Below are positions 1 to 7,861 of a stretch of DNA of 64,000 bases, piece after piece. The position numbers and the translations under genes were made by a program. The first letter of the stretch is position 1. The number at the start of each line of letters is the position of its first letter. Origin of the DNA: an uncultured Bacteroidales bacterium (lineage in GTDB: Bacteria > Bacteroidota > Bacteroidia > Bacteroidales > WCHB1-69). The stretch is taken from NCBI GenBank assembly GCA_934699095.1, contig CAKUVI010000004.1, positions 248,001 to 312,000 on the forward strand, read 5' to 3'. Under the pieces are notes generated by a model. The model did not search any database and was not told the origin of the DNA. It saw nothing but the letters and a program-made list of their open reading frames with translations.

Positions 1-1040
1 CCCACCTTGTATTTGTCTGACATCAGGAATCCGTCGTTGCTGACAGATTCAGACAGGTGGAATTTGTCGCGGCCAAAGTAGGAGCTGAGATACAATTTGT
101 CTTTTTTGCCGAGGTCGAAGTTCAGTTTTGCATTGAGATCGAAAAAATAGTAACCTGCTCCGATGCCGTCGGTGGCCAGTTTCATGATAGGTACCATGAA
201 AATATCGAGATAGGTTGTGCGACCCGACAGCATGAAGGATGCCTTGTTTTTGATTATCGGACCTTCAACCATCAAATTGGAAGAGATGAGCCCGACACCG
301 CCCTCTACATGATAGCTCTCCTTGTTGCCGTCCTTCATGTTGATGTCGATGACCGATGAGAGTCTTCCCCCGAAGCGAGCTGGAAAGCCGCCTTTGATGA
401 GCTCCACAGACTTGATTGCATCGCCGTTGAAGATGGAAAAGAAACCAAGGAGGTGGGAAGCGTTGTAGATTGTGGCCTCGTCCAAGAGTATGATGTTCTG
501 GTCGGGACCGCCGCCGCGGACGTAGATGCCGGATGTGCCTTCGGATGCCGATTGCACGCCAGGCAAAAGAAGCAGGGTCTTGAACACGTCCTTCTCGCCA
601 AAAAGCATAGGTACATTTTTAATGTCCCTGGTGGATAGTTTTATGGAACTCATCTGAACCTGTTCTGTGTTGGTCTTCTCAGCCGTGATATTCACAGCCT
701 CCAAAGTGGTTATTTTGGTGAGATGTGCATCGTATTCAATGTCTTGCGCAGCTTTTATCCATAATGTGTCGTTAACAAAACCAAAACTGTTGAACACAAT
801 ATACATGCTGTCATTGTATGGAACAGTTAATGTGTAGAATCCATACGTGTTTGCTGTGGATGCCTTTTGTGACACGGGCTCATAAACCAAGCCTCCAGGA
901 AGAGATTCCAGGCTTCCTCTCTCGTATATGTGACCGCTTATGGTGATGTTTTGACCGTGAAGATGTGCAAACGACAAAAGAACAGCCAAAGCAAAACATA
1001 TCCCTGCGGACCGTGAAATATGTGATGGTTCGTGCGCCAT
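1..1040 (-). CDS. TonB-dependent receptor, N-terminal part (runs off window start)
   Basis: An open frame runs from ATG at 1040 to the window edge with no stop (about 346 codons). Residues 1-30 look like a signal peptide ending in HLHGQ. Residues about 31-115 form a carboxypeptidase-regulatory-like beta domain, typical of Bacteroidota receptors. Residues about 125-230 are a TonB plug with the motifs YVRGGGPDQNIILLDE and FPARFGGRLSSVIDI. The start of an outer-membrane barrel follows. Such proteins import nutrients across the outer membrane using TonB energy. The substrate cannot be told, because the barrel and any SusD partner lie outside the window. A -7 box at 1065-1072 lies 24 nt upstream of the start. 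Confidence 0.88.
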   Translation of the reverse strand, partial: MAHEPSHISRSAGICFALAVLLSFAHLHGQNITISGHIYERGSLESLPGGLVYEPVSQKASTANTYGFYTLTVPYNDSMYIVFNSFGFVNDTLWIKAAQDIEYDAHLTKITTLEAVNITAEKTNTEQVQMSSIKLSTRDIKNVPMLFGEKDVFKTLLLLPGVQSASEGTSGIYVRGGGPDQNIILLDEATIYNASHLLGFFSIFNGDAIKSVELIKGGFPARFGGRLSSVIDINMKDGNKESYHVEGGVGLISSNLMVEGPIIKNKASFMLSGRTTYLDIFMVPIMKLATDGIGAGYYFFDLNAKLNFDLGKKDKLYLSSYFGRDKFHLSESVSNDGFLMSDKYKV

Positions 1041-1064
1041 AGGTTTTCGGTTTTAAAACTGTGG

Positions 1065-1072
1065 CAAAGATA
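1065..1072 (-). promoter_or_regulatory. -7 promoter box TATCTTTG for the TonB receptor
   Basis: This matches the Bacteroidota -7 consensus TAnnTTTG on the minus strand, 24 nt before the receptor ATG. No convincing -33 TTG is visible at the usual spacing. Confidence 0.6.
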
Positions 1073-1198
1073 CACAAAATACAGCGAGAATCCTAATCGT
1101 AATACAAAAATAATTTTCGAAAACCATGTTTGTCTGATGGTGTCGCATGATATGAAAGATAAAATAAAAGAAATCAGATAAAAAAATCCACAACGGTG

Positions 1199-1226
1199 TT
1201 GAGTATTAATTTTTTTCATATTTTTG
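1199..1226 (+). promoter_or_regulatory. Promoter of guaB (TTG, 17 nt, TATTTTTG)
   Basis: A -33 TTG at 1199-1201 and a -7 box TATTTTTG at 1219-1226 are separated by 17 nt. The ATG of guaB lies 23 nt after the box. This is one of the two promoters in the window with both elements. Confidence 0.7.
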
Positions 1227-1249
1227 CACGAAAATAAAATATAGTCATT

Positions 1250-2728
1250 ATGTCCTTTATCACTGAACGTATAGCATTAGAGGGGTTGACATTCGACGAT
1301 GTTCTTCTTATTCCGTCATATTCAGAAGTGTTGCCCAAAGATATCAATTTGAAGACCCGGTTCACCAAGAATATAAATCTGAACCTGCCGTTTGTTTCCG
1401 CCGCAATGGACACGGTGACGGAGTCGAAGATGGCAATTTCAATAGCAAGAGAGGGTGGAATAGGGGTTATACACAAGAACATGACCATTGAGGAGCAGGC
1501 AAAGCAGGTGGCTTCCGTGAAACGCGCCGAAAACGGCATGATAAACGCGCCTGTGACGATTTCGCCCGACAAAACTGTTGGAGATGCTCTCAGGATGATG
1601 TCAGAATACCATATCGGCGGCATTCCTGTGGTTAATGAGAAGAACGTTTTGATAGGAATAGTAACAAACCGTGACTTGCGTTTCGAACGCGACTTCAACC
1701 GCAACATCTGTGATGTCATGACGAAAGAGGGTTTGGTGACCACCTCCCGCGACACGGATCTTTACGCAGCTGCCGACATTCTGCAACAGCACAAGATCGA
1801 GAAGTTGCCTGTAGTGGCCGACGATGGCACTTTGATTGGTCTCATCACATACAAGGACATAACTAAGGCTAAGGACAAGCCGTTTGCATGCAAAGACGAA
1901 CAAGGCCGTCTTCGTGTGGCGGCGGGCGTGGGCATCACAAAAGACGCATTGCAGCGTGCAGAAGCCCTCGTGGAGGCTGGTGTGGATGCACTGGTGTTAG
2001 ACAGCGCCCACGGCCATTCTAAAAACGTGATCAACACTCTCAAAGATATCAAAAACCATTTCTCAAATGTTGATGTCGTGGTGGGTAACATCGCCACAGG
2101 CGAAGCCGCCAAACTGCTCGCCGACAACGGAGCCGACGCTATCAAGGTTGGCATAGGCCCCGGCTCTATCTGCACAACCCGCGTGGTGGCCGGCGTGGGC
2201 GTGCCCCAACTCAGTGCCATCTACAGCGTTTACAAAGTGCTGCAGTCTTACGACATCCCTCTCATCGCTGACGGCGGTATCCGCTATTCCGGCGACATCG
2301 TGAAGGCCCTGGCTGCCGGCGGTGACTCTGTGATGCTCGGCGGCTTGCTCGCCGGCGTTGAGGAATCTCCAGGAACCACCATCCTCTTCAATGGCCGTAA
2401 ATTCAAGACCTACAGAGGTATGGGCTCACTCGAAGCTATGCAACAAGGCTCCAAAGACAGATACATGCAGAGTGATGTGGATGATGCAAAGAAATTGGTG
2501 CCCGAAGGAATCGTCGGACGCGTGCCGTATAAAGGCGACCTCTATGAGGTTATCTACCAGATGGCAGGCGGCCTGCGCTCAGGTATGGGCTACTGCGGCG
2601 CCGGCAACATCTCCAAACTCCATGAGGCCAAATTCTGCCGCATAACTAATGCAGGCGTCCTTGAAAGCCATCCTCATGATATCACTATCACAAGTGAGGC
2701 CCCTAACTATTCCAGTGAATCCAAGTAA
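1250..2728 (+). CDS. guaB: Inosine-5'-monophosphate dehydrogenase
   Basis: This enzyme oxidises IMP to XMP with NAD+, the committed step of GMP synthesis in the cytosol. At 492 residues it has the normal length. The TIM barrel begins with LTFDDVLLIPSYSEV and is interrupted at about residues 95-205 by a pair of CBS domains that sense nucleotides. The catalytic loop GIGPGSICTTR carries the active-site Cys308. A late Arg/Tyr flap region (around KTYRGMGSLEAM) is present. It opens a run of co-directional genes and has its own promoter at 1199-1226. The next gene begins 26 nt after its stop, so co-transcription is likely. Confidence 0.97.
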   Translation: MSFITERIALEGLTFDDVLLIPSYSEVLPKDINLKTRFTKNINLNLPFVSAAMDTVTESKMAISIAREGGIGVIHKNMTIEEQAKQVASVKRAENGMINAPVTISPDKTVGDALRMMSEYHIGGIPVVNEKNVLIGIVTNRDLRFERDFNRNICDVMTKEGLVTTSRDTDLYAAADILQQHKIEKLPVVADDGTLIGLITYKDITKAKDKPFACKDEQGRLRVAAGVGITKDALQRAEALVEAGVDALVLDSAHGHSKNVINTLKDIKNHFSNVDVVVGNIATGEAAKLLADNGADAIKVGIGPGSICTTRVVAGVGVPQLSAIYSVYKVLQSYDIPLIADGGIRYSGDIVKALAAGGDSVMLGGLLAGVEESPGTTILFNGRKFKTYRGMGSLEAMQQGSKDRYMQSDVDDAKKLVPEGIVGRVPYKGDLYEVIYQMAGGLRSGMGYCGAGNISKLHEAKFCRITNAGVLESHPHDITITSEAPNYSSESK

Positions 2729-2754
2729 TTTCAAACATCATAAAATATACTGTT

Positions 2755-3597
2755 ATGAAAAACATTATCGTAGGTGTGGACTTCTCAAATAGCTCTATGA
2801 ACGCTATGAGACACGCAGTGGCTGTGGCCCTTAAAACTAAAGCTGATTTACACCTTGTTTGGGTTAAAACACCTGGCGTCACTAATAATGTCGCCGAAGA
2901 CAAAGGTGATAACTACATCCATAAAGTACAGAATTCTCTGGAAGAATGGAAAAAACTCTGTGAGATGGAATCCCCTGACACTAACGTTAACACCGTGGTG
3001 TTGGAAGGCAAAGTCCATCAGGAAATTACCAAATATGCTGCCAACCAGCCTAACGCAATGATCGTGATGGGCACCCACGGTACTTCAGGATTCGAGGAGG
3101 GATATATCGGCAACAATGTTTACCGCCTCATCAACAACTCCACAGTCCCTGTCCTGATCATGCGCGAGAACATTGAAATCAACAGAGATCTGCATAATAT
3201 CTACACCCCGATAGATCTCAGCTTCGAGACACTTCAGAAGATGCGTTATGCAACATATCTTGCAAAATGCTTCGCCGCTAAAATCTCTATTGTTGGTATC
3301 TACTATCCTAACAATGCTGACACACGTCACGTCATCAACGTGCAGATGCGTCACGCAGCAGATATGTGCGAAGATTATAACGTAAGATTCGATCTCGTTC
3401 CACTGAATGTGCAGAAAGACCTTTGCCAGGCAATCCTCAACCATGCCGCAGAGCTCGATTCGAACCTTGTTGTTGTGATGCGTGAGGAAAACGAGACAGA
3501 CTTCACGGAGAATGCCACAATGCGTGAAATTCTCAGTACATCTAAAATGCCTCTGCTCATAATACCTAACATAACAGCTATAGGTCTTGGCAGATAA
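2755..3597 (+). CDS. Tandem universal stress protein (UspA family)
   Basis: This 280-residue protein has two UspA folds, about residues 1-140 and 150-275. The first starts with NIIVGVDFSNSS and carries the ATP-binding pattern GTHGTSGFEEGYIGNN (from G106), with the G-x2-G-x9-G spacing of nucleotide-binding Usps. The second half lacks that motif and may only serve for pairing. Tandem Usps bind ATP and help cells under starvation or oxidative stress; the exact role is unknown. It lies 26 nt after guaB, and its stop TAA overlaps the next ATG by one base (TAATG), pointing to translational coupling. Confidence 0.88.
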   Translation: MKNIIVGVDFSNSSMNAMRHAVAVALKTKADLHLVWVKTPGVTNNVAEDKGDNYIHKVQNSLEEWKKLCEMESPDTNVNTVVLEGKVHQEITKYAANQPNAMIVMGTHGTSGFEEGYIGNNVYRLINNSTVPVLIMRENIEINRDLHNIYTPIDLSFETLQKMRYATYLAKCFAAKISIVGIYYPNNADTRHVINVQMRHAADMCEDYNVRFDLVPLNVQKDLCQAILNHAAELDSNLVVVMREENETDFTENATMREILSTSKMPLLIIPNITAIGLGR

Positions 3598-4172
3598 TGG
3601 CTAAAATCAGAAAACGTCTGATGCGTGCCGGCAATATGCTGAACCCCACACCCGTTGTGATGGTTTCCTGCGGAAGCACAATCGACGAATACAATATTTT
3701 GACAATAGCATGGACGGGTACGACAAGTTCGGACCCGCCCGGTTGCTATATATCCGTGCGTCCCAACCGCCACTCCTATGAAATAATCAAAAGGAACGGT
3801 TGCTTCGTGATAAACCTTGTGAATAAGAGACTTGCTCCAGCAGCCGACTGGTGCGGGGTTGTGTCGGGAAAAAAGTATAACAAGTTCTTCGAAACCGGTC
3901 TGACCCCCATTAAAGCCTCCAAAGTGTCGGCACCTATGATCGAAGAGGCCCCTGTGAATATAGAATGCAAGGTGACACAGATAGTTCCTCTCGGTACACA
4001 CGATATGTTCTTGGCCGAGGTTGTTGCCGTTCATGCCAATGAAAACCTCTTCTCGAAACAGACCGATTCGCTGGCATTACAAAAAGCCAATCTCGTGACA
4101 TACTCCCACGGCCATTACTATGCTTTAGGTGAAATTATCGGTAAATTCGGATTCTCCGTGGAAAAGAAATGA
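3597..4172 (+). CDS. Flavin reductase-like domain protein (FMN-binding split barrel)
   Basis: This 191-residue protein resembles the flavoredoxin/flavin reductase family. It opens with LNPTPVVMVSC, followed by the TIAWTGTTSSDPP loop and the SVRPNRHSYEII segment that usually contacts FMN phosphate and ribose. It probably binds FMN and passes electrons from NAD(P)H or a redox partner; the partner is not visible. It overlaps the Usp stop by 1 nt and the next gene by 4 nt (ATGA), so it sits inside a tightly coupled operon. The substrate is unknown. Confidence 0.85.
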   Translation: MAKIRKRLMRAGNMLNPTPVVMVSCGSTIDEYNILTIAWTGTTSSDPPGCYISVRPNRHSYEIIKRNGCFVINLVNKRLAPAADWCGVVSGKKYNKFFETGLTPIKASKVSAPMIEEAPVNIECKVTQIVPLGTHDMFLAEVVAVHANENLFSKQTDSLALQKANLVTYSHGHYYALGEIIGKFGFSVEKK

Positions 4173-5263
4173 TGCGAAAGTTTGTAGTCATAGCGTTGTT
4201 GCTCATCTGCGGGATGTCTTGTCTGCAAGCTCAGACAGGAGGCAGGTTCGTGTATGAATTCCTCAACCTCAGCTATTCATCCCGTCTCATGGGACTGGGC
4301 GGAAATCTCATCTCTGTGCATGACGATGACCCTACACTCATATTGACAAATCCATCGTATATATCTCAAAATCATCATAATAAACTTGCACTTAACTACA
4401 CGAACTATTTTGCCAAGAGCAACGCAATGTCGGCCGTCTATTCCTATACTTTCCCAAAAGCTGGCAGTTTTGCGGCTGGTATCTATGCCTTGGGCTATGG
4501 CTCTTTTCGCGGTGCCGATGAAACAGGCATCGAGACAGGTAAGTTCACTGCCGGCGACTACGCTCTGCTCATTTCCTGGGGCCGCCAACTGTCGCAGAAC
4601 TTCTCCATTGGTGCTCAACTGAAGACAATATTCAGTCACTACGACTCATATTTTTCTGCTGGACTTGCTGTTGATGTGGCAGGAAGCTATTTCAACGACG
4701 AGAAAAACCTGTCGCTCACCCTTTTGGCAAAAAATATTGGCACACAGCTAAAAACGTATGCGCCAGGAAACCTTGAATTGGTTCCGTTTGATTTGCAATT
4801 TGCTATTTCCCAGCGACTTAAACACGTACCTATTCGTTACCATATTTCTCTCCATTCTCTTTACAGATGGAATATGAACTATTATGGCAAGGACAACCCA
4901 TTCCTCGAAACGGATGCCCTCTCAGGCGAGATAAAGTATCCGTCAAAATTTGCCCAACATACTGATAATCTTTTCAGGCACTTTGTTTTTGGAATTGAAA
5001 TTGTGCCAATAAAATATTTCTCAATACAGTTGGCGTACAATCATAATATACATCAGGAGATGAAGGTCTTGTCAAGGATGTCAATGGCCGGTTTCTCATA
5101 CGGAATACAGTTGAATATCAAGGGAATACATTTTGGATTTTCCCGTTTGCACTATGCTGTGGGTGCCACACCCAACTGCATAGATTTAGCATTCGATTTT
5201 AATGAACTTGCAAAAAATTCGCGTGACAGAAAAGCGCGGAAATTAGAAAAAATGTCAAATTGA
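4169..5263 (+). CDS. porQ: Type IX secretion system protein PorQ
   Basis: This 364-residue outer-membrane beta-barrel protein has a signal peptide ending near CLQAQ. The family-typical start GGRFVYEFLNLSYSSRLMGLGG and an NPSYIS segment follow; beta-strands continue to a basic C-terminus. PorQ is part of the type IX export and attachment machinery, where it helps retain or modify cargo at the outer membrane; the recognition rests on the N-terminal signature and length. The window also encodes two type IX cargo proteins (11333-20536 and 36005-37738). ATG 4169 overlaps the upstream stop as ATGA; an ATG at 4172 is an equal alternative. Confidence 0.85.
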   Translation: MMRKFVVIALLLICGMSCLQAQTGGRFVYEFLNLSYSSRLMGLGGNLISVHDDDPTLILTNPSYISQNHHNKLALNYTNYFAKSNAMSAVYSYTFPKAGSFAAGIYALGYGSFRGADETGIETGKFTAGDYALLISWGRQLSQNFSIGAQLKTIFSHYDSYFSAGLAVDVAGSYFNDEKNLSLTLLAKNIGTQLKTYAPGNLELVPFDLQFAISQRLKHVPIRYHISLHSLYRWNMNYYGKDNPFLETDALSGEIKYPSKFAQHTDNLFRHFVFGIEIVPIKYFSIQLAYNHNIHQEMKVLSRMSMAGFSYGIQLNIKGIHFGFSRLHYAVGATPNCIDLAFDFNELAKNSRDRKARKLEKMSN

Positions 5264-5265
5264 TT

Positions 5266-6465
5266 ATGAAAATACCATTTTCTCCCCCGCATATAGACGA
5301 AAAAATCATTGATGAAGTTGTCGCTGCCCTCCGTTCAGGTTGGATAACAACGGGACCTCGCACAAAGCTTTTCGAGCAAAAAATTGCTGAATACTGCGAT
5401 TGTCGGCGTGTGGTTTGCGTCAACTCTGCCACTGCCGGATTAGAACTCGCGTTGCGCTGGTATGGAGTGGGGGCCGGCGACGAGGTGATTGTGCCTGCTT
5501 ATACATACACCGCCACAGCCAGCTCCGTCATTCATTGTGGCGCGAAACCCGTGATGGTTGACGTAAAAGACGATTTTCTGATCGATGTGCAAAAAATCAG
5601 ATCTGCAATCACAGAGAGAACCAAGGTTGTGATTCCGGTAGATTTAGCCGGAATGCCTTGCGACTATGATGAAATTATGGACCTTGTGAATGGCCCCGAT
5701 GTCAAAAAGCTTTTCCGACCATCCGGCGACGCACAAAAAAAACTCGGCCGTATTATGATTCTCTCTGACGCCGCCCACTCTTTCGGTGCAGTCTATAATG
5801 GGAAAAAGACGGGATCTCTTACCGATTGTACGGTGTTTTCGTTTCATGCAGTCAAAAATCTTACAACAGCTGAAGGTGGCGCAGTGTGTTTGAATCTGCC
5901 TCCACAATTCAATTGCGACGATATTTATAAAATATTGTGTGTAAGTTCTTTACACGGGCAGACTAAGGACGCGCTCGCGAAAACACAAGCCGGTTCATGG
6001 CGTTATGATGTTTTGGAAACAGGCTTCAAATGCAATATGACAGACATAGCTGCCGCAATGGGCCTTGTGGAAATCGAACGCTATGATTCATTAATACTAC
6101 CTCGTCGCAAAGCCATCTTCGACAGATACAACACCGCTTTTTCCAATGACGAAAGGTTCATCGTTCCTGTTTATGAAACATTCAATAAAAAATCGTCATA
6201 TCACGTGTTTACTTTGCGTCTAAAGGGTGCCACGGAAGAAAAACGCGATGATGTGATTCGTAAAATGGCCGAAATGGAGATTGCCACAAACGTGCATTTT
6301 ATACCTCTACCACTTTTAACTGCTTATAAATCACTTGGATACAAAATAGAGGATTACCCTCAAACATATGCCCAATTTGCAAACGAAATCAGTTTGCCGG
6401 TCTATTTTACTCTAACAGATGATCAAGTTGACGAGGTTATAACGCAATTGCTGAAAATTGTGTAA
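5266..6465 (+). CDS. DegT/DnrJ/EryC1-family PLP aminotransferase
   Basis: This 399-residue sugar aminotransferase-type enzyme uses PLP to aminate keto-sugars, typically UDP- or dTDP-linked, for surface glycans. Features seen are the N-terminal SPPHIDEKIIDEV, the substrate loop WITTGPRT, the EVIVPAYTYTAT segment and the PLP-binding region SDAAHSFGA with Lys197 in FSFHAVKNLT. I start it at ATG 5266, 2 nt after the porQ stop; an in-frame TTG at 5260 would overlap porQ and is less likely. It is co-directional with porQ. Its product could feed the anionic glycan that anchors type IX cargo, but that is inference. Confidence 0.88.
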   Translation: MKIPFSPPHIDEKIIDEVVAALRSGWITTGPRTKLFEQKIAEYCDCRRVVCVNSATAGLELALRWYGVGAGDEVIVPAYTYTATASSVIHCGAKPVMVDVKDDFLIDVQKIRSAITERTKVVIPVDLAGMPCDYDEIMDLVNGPDVKKLFRPSGDAQKKLGRIMILSDAAHSFGAVYNGKKTGSLTDCTVFSFHAVKNLTTAEGGAVCLNLPPQFNCDDIYKILCVSSLHGQTKDALAKTQAGSWRYDVLETGFKCNMTDIAAAMGLVEIERYDSLILPRRKAIFDRYNTAFSNDERFIVPVYETFNKKSSYHVFTLRLKGATEEKRDDVIRKMAEMEIATNVHFIPLPLLTAYKSLGYKIEDYPQTYAQFANEISLPVYFTLTDDQVDEVITQLLKIV

Positions 6466-6473
6466 TTTACTGA

Positions 6474-7001
6474 TTAACAAAATGATATAACTTTATTCAC
6501 CTTTCTGTCGTGAGGCTCTGATGGAATTGTGTCGATAAGCTGAAAATCGAAGCAGATGCCTATGGTGTAAACGTTCTGGTGATCAGCTAAAAAACGGTCG
6601 TAGTAGCCTTTCCCGCGACCTAACCTGTTCCCTTGCCTGTCGAAGGCCATTCCTGGAATCACAATCAGGTCGAAATCTCCATTATAGGGGTTGTTCTGCG
6701 GCTCCGGAATGTTGAAACTTCCTTTTTCAAGCGAGATTCCTTCTTCCAAGGCTGTCGGTATGATGTCATCACCGTGAACAACAGGCAGGATAATGTTCTT
6801 CTCATGTCGCCATTTTTTAAGAAATTCCAATGTCTGCACCTCGTCAGGAAGTGAAGCGTAAAGCATGACATTGCGCGCACTTTGAAAATGTTCGTTGTTC
6901 TCCAATTGATGTAAAATGTTCTCAGATTGAAGAAGAAGTTGCTCCTTTGTTCTTTTTTTCTTTTCTTGACGGATATATTGTCTCAGGCTATTCTTGTCCA
7001 T
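6474..7001 (-). CDS. 5-formyltetrahydrofolate cyclo-ligase
   Basis: This 175-residue enzyme converts 5-formyl-THF to 5,10-methenyl-THF using ATP, returning folate to the one-carbon pool. Diagnostic features are the basic N-terminus LRQYIRQEKKKR, the segment DLIVIPGMAFD and the loop RLGRGKGYYDRFL that binds nucleotide and folate. Its start overlaps the 3' end of purC by 14 nt, implying coupled translation. The pairing makes sense because purine synthesis uses formyl-THF. Its stop lies only 8 nt from the stop of the convergent aminotransferase, with no terminator between them. Confidence 0.93.
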   Translation of the reverse strand: MDKNSLRQYIRQEKKKRTKEQLLLQSENILHQLENNEHFQSARNVMLYASLPDEVQTLEFLKKWRHEKNIILPVVHGDDIIPTALEEGISLEKGSFNIPEPQNNPYNGDFDLIVIPGMAFDRQGNRLGRGKGYYDRFLADHQNVYTIGICFDFQLIDTIPSEPHDRKVNKVISFC

Positions 7002-7716
7002 TATCCAATATAGATTCTAAACGTGTAAGTACTTCTCTGTAGGCGGATTCAACATCACCAAGATCTCTTCTGAAAACATCTTTGTCGAGTTTTTCAAAAC
7101 TGTCCGAGTCCCAGAAGCGTGCGGTATCAGGAGAAATTTCATCAATGAGCATGACTTTTCCATCACTATCGAAGCCAAATTCCAACTTGAAGTCTATCAA
7201 TTTGATATTAACTCTGCCGAAAAGATCCGACAGAAGAGAGTTTATTTTGGTTGCAGCCTCTTTTGCCTGTATAAGGGTTTGATTGTCGGCGTAGCCCAAT
7301 GCGACAGCATGATAATGGTTAATGAGCGGGTCGCGGAGGATATCGTTTTTGAGACAGATCTCGTAGATGGTCTCTTTTGGCACAAAACCTTCTTCAATAT
7401 CCAGGCGGCGAGCAAGAGTGCCGGCGATAACATTGCGCACGATAAATTCCAATGGTATGGCTTTTGCCCGTCTGCACAACTGCTCATTGTCGCTGACGCG
7501 GTCTATGAAGTGGGTGTAAACCCCATTATCACCCAAATATTTGAACAACAAAGAAGATATTTTATTGTTGAGGATTCCTTTGTTTGGAATCACACCTTTT
7601 TTCACTCCATAATATGCCGTCTCGTCATCTTTGTACGACATGATTATAAAATTCTCGCTTTCGGTTGAGAATATTTGTTTTGATTTCCCGTTATGTAATA
7701 ATGACTTCTTATCCAT
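6988..7716 (-). CDS. purC: SAICAR synthetase (phosphoribosylaminoimidazole-succinocarboxamide synthase)
   Basis: This 242-residue enzyme joins aspartate to CAIR with ATP in step 8 of de novo purine synthesis. The sequence shows the N-terminal GKSKQIFST strand, EFIVRNVIAGT, the substrate loop KLIDFKLEFG and the signature DEISPDTARFWD. The length is normal for the bacterial short form. It is transcribed divergently from hutH from a promoter at 7734-7762 and is followed by an overlapping cyclo-ligase gene. Confidence 0.96.
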   Translation of the reverse strand: MDKKSLLHNGKSKQIFSTESENFIIMSYKDDETAYYGVKKGVIPNKGILNNKISSLLFKYLGDNGVYTHFIDRVSDNEQLCRRAKAIPLEFIVRNVIAGTLARRLDIEEGFVPKETIYEICLKNDILRDPLINHYHAVALGYADNQTLIQAKEAATKINSLLSDLFGRVNIKLIDFKLEFGFDSDGKVMLIDEISPDTARFWDSDSFEKLDKDVFRRDLGDVESAYREVLTRLESILDNGQE

Positions 7717-7733
7717 AATTCATGTGAATGCGG

Positions 7734-7762
7734 CAAAGATACATTTTTTTCTACGCTGGCAA
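7734..7762 (-). promoter_or_regulatory. Promoter of purC (TTG, 18 nt, TATCTTTG)
   Basis: On the minus strand, TTG (complement of 7760-7762) is followed after 18 nt by TATCTTTG (complement of 7734-7741). The ATG lies 17 nt further on, giving a short leader. Confidence 0.68.
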
Positions 7763-7813
7763 CTAAAAATTCACAAGTTTCGTCAAAATCATAAAAAGTA
7801 AGAGTTTATTTAC

Positions 7814-7821
7814 TACCTTTG
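7814..7821 (+). promoter_or_regulatory. -7 promoter box TACCTTTG for hutH
   Basis: This is a consensus TAnnTTTG box 40 nt upstream of the hutH ATG. A -33 element is not clear. It lies back to back with the purC promoter. Confidence 0.6.
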
Positions 7822-7861
7822 CAGGCGATTTTAAAAGTGTTTAAATTTAAAAAAATCAAAT

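Noticed and set aside
57..638. Open frames on the plus strand opposite the TonB receptor
   Set aside because: They are shadows of the minus-strand receptor frame, which carries clear plug-domain motifs and extends to the window edge.
5260..5265. TTG start for the DegT aminotransferase
   Set aside because: ATG at 5266 lies 2 nt after the porQ stop and fits the family N-terminus.
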